A stretch of 6,760 nucleotides of DNA from an uncultured Mycoplasmatota bacterium (GTDB lineage: Bacteria; Bacillota_I; Bacilli_A; RF39; UBA660). Each line of letters begins with the position of its first letter. Positions within the stretch are counted from its first letter, which is position 1. The position numbers and the translations under genes were made by a program. The stretch is from NCBI GenBank assembly GCA_948472605.1, contig CAOKUH010000080.1, forward strand, positions 1 through 6,760, given 5' to 3'. Under the pieces are notes generated by a model that saw only the letters and a list, made by a program, of their open reading frames with translations, did no database searches and was not told the DNA's origin. Shown here in pieces: positions 5,147 to 6,760 of the stretch.

Positions 5147-5180
5147 AAAGTTTATGTGTTTCGGCATATAAACTTTTTTT
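5147..5180 (+). terminator. Intrinsic terminator with UUCG-type loop
   Basis: The arms AAGTTTATGTG (5148-5158) and CATATAAACTT (5165-5175) pair over eleven bases with one G-U pair, closed by TTTCGG (5159-5164), which can be read as a UUCG tetraloop closed by U-G. A run of seven T (5174-5180) follows at once. The hairpin is mostly A-T but long and is the clearest terminator in the window. It would end the early transcript after the regulator gene. It also lies only about 20 bases after the expected start of any transcript from the TATAAT at 5116, and four bases before the tRNA. Confidence 0.8.
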
Positions 5181-5183
5181 ATA

Positions 5184-5257
5184 TGCGGTGATGGTGCAAC
5201 GGTAGCACATTGGGGTCATAGCCCAAAGACGAGGTTCGAATCCTCTGATCGCAACCA
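5184..5257 (+). tRNA. tRNA with anticodon CAT (Met, initiator-like; 8/4 stems), CCA encoded
   Basis: The 74-base gene folds as a cloverleaf. The D stem is GTGC/GCAC (5194-5197, 5205-5208) with loop AACGGTA. The anticodon stem is TTGGG/CCCAA (5210-5214, 5222-5226) with loop GTCATAG, so the anticodon is CAT (5217-5219). The T loop is TTCGAAT (5235-5241). The 3' end is A-CCA. T8, A14, G18, G19, A21, T33 and the T-loop consensus are all present. The 5' acceptor strand has eight bases before T8; the best fold has eight acceptor pairs (one G-U, one G-G mismatch) and four T-stem pairs, instead of 7 and 5. The three G-C pairs in the anticodon stem resemble initiator tRNA, but T11-A24 is elongator-like. 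Isoleucine identity (lysidine-modified, reading AUA) cannot be excluded. Confidence 0.85.
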
Positions 5258-5363
5258 AAATAAAATGAATATTCTCATAGTATAGATTTATGAAAGAAAA
5301 CTATAAACTTTAATAAGGCAATAGAGATTGTTAGAGAAAAGTAATGGAGGTGGGTGAGTTGTA

Positions 5364-5990
5364 TTGATTCAAAAGAAAATTGAAACTATAAAAGCAGATT
5401 ATCTAGATGGAATGAAGTATAAAGACATTTTCAAAAAGTATAATATTACTTTATCTGATTTAAAAAAGATTATAAATCAGTATAAACTAACAAGGAACAA
5501 AAGTGAGCTGTATAAAGGCAACCAAAATGCGAAAAACAATAAAGGTGGAAAAGGTGGAACTAGTAATAATAACAATACAGTAGTTACTGGAGAATATGAA
5601 AAAATATATAAAAATATGCTAACTGAAGATGAATGGGAACTATATAAAAATTACAACATTAATGATGATGATGAATTACAAATGAAAGAATATGCGCATG
5701 AATATAAAATACTTACAATAAGAGAAAACAGAATGATGGAAAGAATTAAAAAGCTAGAAAGGACAGAAAAAGATATTACAATAGGTCATACAAAAAAGAA
5801 GAATAGCGGTGGAGATACAGAAAAAATAACAGAAGCAGAACCGATTTTAAATACAATACAAAGAATAGAAGATGGTCTTACTAGAGTTCAAGAGGCTAAA
5901 AGAAAAAGTAGAGAAAATATGATAAAACTTGGATTTAGTAAAAAGACATTAGAACTTAAAGAAAAACAAATTGATAATGAATTATGGTAA
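5364..5990 (+). CDS. terS: Terminase small subunit (PBSX/YqaS-like), 208 aa
   Basis: The small subunit recognises phage DNA and directs the large terminase to cut and package it. Residues about 9-42 are a helix-turn-helix (DYLDGMKYKDIFKKYNITLSD followed by a recognition helix). Next comes the glycine/asparagine-rich linker 'KGNQNAKNNKGGKGG' (51-65) leading to 'TGEYEKI' (75-81), a mark of the PBSX-type family, which usually reads 'KGN.NA.G..G...TGE.E.I'. The remaining helical part contains 'LTIRENRMMERIKKLE', typical of the oligomerising domain, and a charged tail. The length is normal. The start is TTG at 5364: GGAGGTG (5346-5352) precedes it, a TGA closes the frame at 5355-5357, and other nearby starts run into stops. 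About 106 untranslated bases separate it from the tRNA. Confidence 0.85.
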   Translation: MIQKKIETIKADYLDGMKYKDIFKKYNITLSDLKKIINQYKLTRNKSELYKGNQNAKNNKGGKGGTSNNNNTVVTGEYEKIYKNMLTEDEWELYKNYNINDDDELQMKEYAHEYKILTIRENRMMERIKKLERTEKDITIGHTKKKNSGGDTEKITEAEPILNTIQRIEDGLTRVQEAKRKSRENMIKLGFSKKTLELKEKQIDNELW

Positions 5991-6004
5991 AGGAATAGAT
6001 TATT

Positions 6005-6337
6005 ATGTTTGAAAACACTCATGACTTATACAAATCTAAAGAATGGCAAAATCTGTTACAAGATTTAAAATTAGAAAGAGTAAATGGTGAGGGAAAATTA
6101 ATTTGTGAACATTGTGGAGAAGAAATAGTAAAAGCTTATGATTGCATAGGACATCATAAAATACCTTTAACAAATGCTAATGTTAATGATTATAACATTA
6201 GTTTTAATCCAGATATGATTATGCTGATACATTTTAAATGCCATAATAAAGTACATCATAGATTCGGATATGAACTACCTAAAAAAGTATATATAGTATA
6301 TGGATCTCCTTGCAGTCGGAAAGTCAACATGGGTTAA
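6005..6337 (+). CDS. HNH endonuclease half of a frame-disrupted HNH/P-loop fusion, 110 aa
   Basis: HNH nucleases next to phage terminases are known to help cut DNA during packaging in several phages. The N-terminus 'HDLYKSKEWQNL' (residues 6-17) is typical. C34-x2-C37 and C79 with H76 form the expected zinc knuckle, though H76 stands where a Cys is usual. H50-H51 ('GHHKIPL') supply the first catalytic histidine and 'CHNKVHH' (79-85) the last. After residue 92 the frame starts a P-loop domain, 'KKVYIVYGSPCS', and then goes out of frame: an extra C at 6317 changes G-K-S-T to R-K-V-N-M-G and a stop. AAAGGA (5989-5994) precedes the ATG. The nuclease domain itself is complete. Confidence 0.85.
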   Translation: MFENTHDLYKSKEWQNLLQDLKLERVNGEGKLICEHCGEEIVKAYDCIGHHKIPLTNANVNDYNISFNPDMIMLIHFKCHNKVHHRFGYELPKKVYIVYGSPCSRKVNMG

Positions 6338-6674
6338 TAATATAGCAACAAATGATGACTTAATTGTAGATATAGATAAGATTTGGGAATGTATTAGCTT
6401 CTGTGATAAATACAACAAACCAAACAAGTTGCAACAAAATGTTTTTGAAATTAGAAATAACTTAATAGAACAAATTAAGATGAGACTAGGCAATTGGCAG
6501 AATGCTTTTGTAGTAGGTACTTATCCATTGAAGATGGAAAGACAACGACTAGCAGATAAATTAGGAGCTGAACTCATACTAATTGATTGTGATAAGGAAG
6601 TCTGCTTAAGTAGATCAAAAAATGAAAATTGGAATCAATATATAGAAGAATGGTTTGAAAGTTATCAACCATAA
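6300..6674 (+). CDS. P-loop kinase-like (AAA-type) half of the broken fusion
   Basis: From 6318 this frame reads G-K-S-T-W-V and continues with 'DDLIVDIDKIWECI', 'NAFVVGTYPLKMERQRLADK', 'GAELILIDCDKEVCLSRSKN' and a final 'WNQYIEEWFESYQP'. This matches, block for block, the C-terminal P-loop domain that I remember fused to HNH domains in phages of Gram-positive hosts, related to small nucleotide or polynucleotide kinases. Removing C6317 rebuilds the Walker A motif G-S-P-C-S-G-K-S-T across the junction and gives a 222-aa protein from ATG 6005. The ATG at 6300 is in frame but has no ribosome binding site, and a product from it would lack the first Walker glycine. So this half is either not made, or the base is a sequence error. 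The substrate is unknown. Confidence 0.75.
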   Translation: MDLLAVGKSTWVNNIATNDDLIVDIDKIWECISFCDKYNKPNKLQQNVFEIRNNLIEQIKMRLGNWQNAFVVGTYPLKMERQRLADKLGAELILIDCDKEVCLSRSKNENWNQYIEEWFESYQP

Positions 6675-6760
6675 CCCCCCGCCTTCAAGAAAGCGAAAGG
6701 AGTGCTTGGGGACTGTAAGGGGTACATCTTTTTCACTCGAGGCAAAAATTTCATTTTTTT
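6675..6760 (+). other. GC-rich segment between the HNH/P-loop gene and the expected large terminase
   Basis: Composition changes at once after the TAA at 6672-6674: by hand count 39 of 86 bases are G or C, against far fewer upstream, with C6 at 6675-6680, G4 at 6708-6711 and G4 at 6719-6722. CTTCAAG (6683-6689) and CTTGGGG (6705-6711) can pair with two G-U pairs. The frame of the P-loop half stays open to the window end after its TAA. No start codon with a ribosome binding site is seen. It may be non-coding DNA with a packaging or cleavage role, or foreign sequence; no function can be assigned. Confidence 0.4.

Noticed and set aside
5344..5367. Seven-codon ORF ending in TTGA overlap with the terminase small subunit start
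   Set aside because: It has no clear ribosome binding site and contains the one used by the terminase gene; probably chance.
6311..6320. Programmed +1 frameshift at AGT-CGG in the HNH/P-loop gene
   Set aside because: The Ser tRNA on AGT would re-pair poorly with GTC and no stop codon or stimulating structure is seen at the site; mutation or sequence error is simpler.
1..6760. CRISPR array, insertion sequence, integrase attachment site or toxin-antitoxin pair
   Set aside because: No regularly spaced repeats, transposase or integrase motifs, or recognisable toxin-antitoxin families were seen on either strand.

Overview
The window is a stretch of a tailed-phage or prophage genome from a very AT-rich host, most likely a Clostridium-like member of the Bacillota. 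This rests on the heavy use of ATA, AGA, AAA and TTA codons, the strong AGGAGG-type ribosome binding sites, occasional TTG starts, and the resemblance of many small proteins to uncharacterised families I remember from Clostridium phages. A Fusobacterium-like or other low-GC host cannot be excluded. All genes lie on the + strand and nearly all overlap or abut their neighbours, so most of the window is probably read as one or a few long transcripts.

Positions 1-4680 hold about eighteen small genes (30-158 aa). They are the 'early/middle accessory' genes that phages of this kind carry between the replication genes and the packaging genes. None has a firmly known function. Recurring types are charged helical proteins, short membrane proteins (1632, 3285, 3611, 4516), a membrane-anchored cysteine-rich protein, and a small helix-turn-helix-like protein (3414). 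Four small genes that are easily missed are listed (1016, 3285, 3786, 4516). One gene near 1016-1370 looks split by a single-base change in an A6 run.

Positions 4692-5257 are the control point. A sigma-70-region-4-like phage regulator (4692-5093) is followed directly by three TGTNACA-type repeats ending in a TATAAT box, then by a strong intrinsic terminator, then by a tRNA gene with anticodon CAT. The tRNA folds best with an 8-bp acceptor stem and a 4-bp T stem, and it has the three G:C anticodon-stem pairs typical of initiator tRNAs.

Positions 5364-6760 begin the packaging module: a terminase small subunit, then an HNH nuclease that appears to have been fused to a P-loop kinase-like domain. 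A single extra C in the Walker A codons now puts the two halves in different frames. The last 86 bases are abruptly GC-rich and lead toward what should be the large terminase gene outside the window.

The likely logic is that the early genes act on the host or on phage replication, the sigma-like protein then activates the late promoter at the repeats, and late transcription has to pass the terminator to express the tRNA, terminase and virion genes. The early-gene functions and the activation model are inference. The packaging assignments rest on recognisable sequence patterns.
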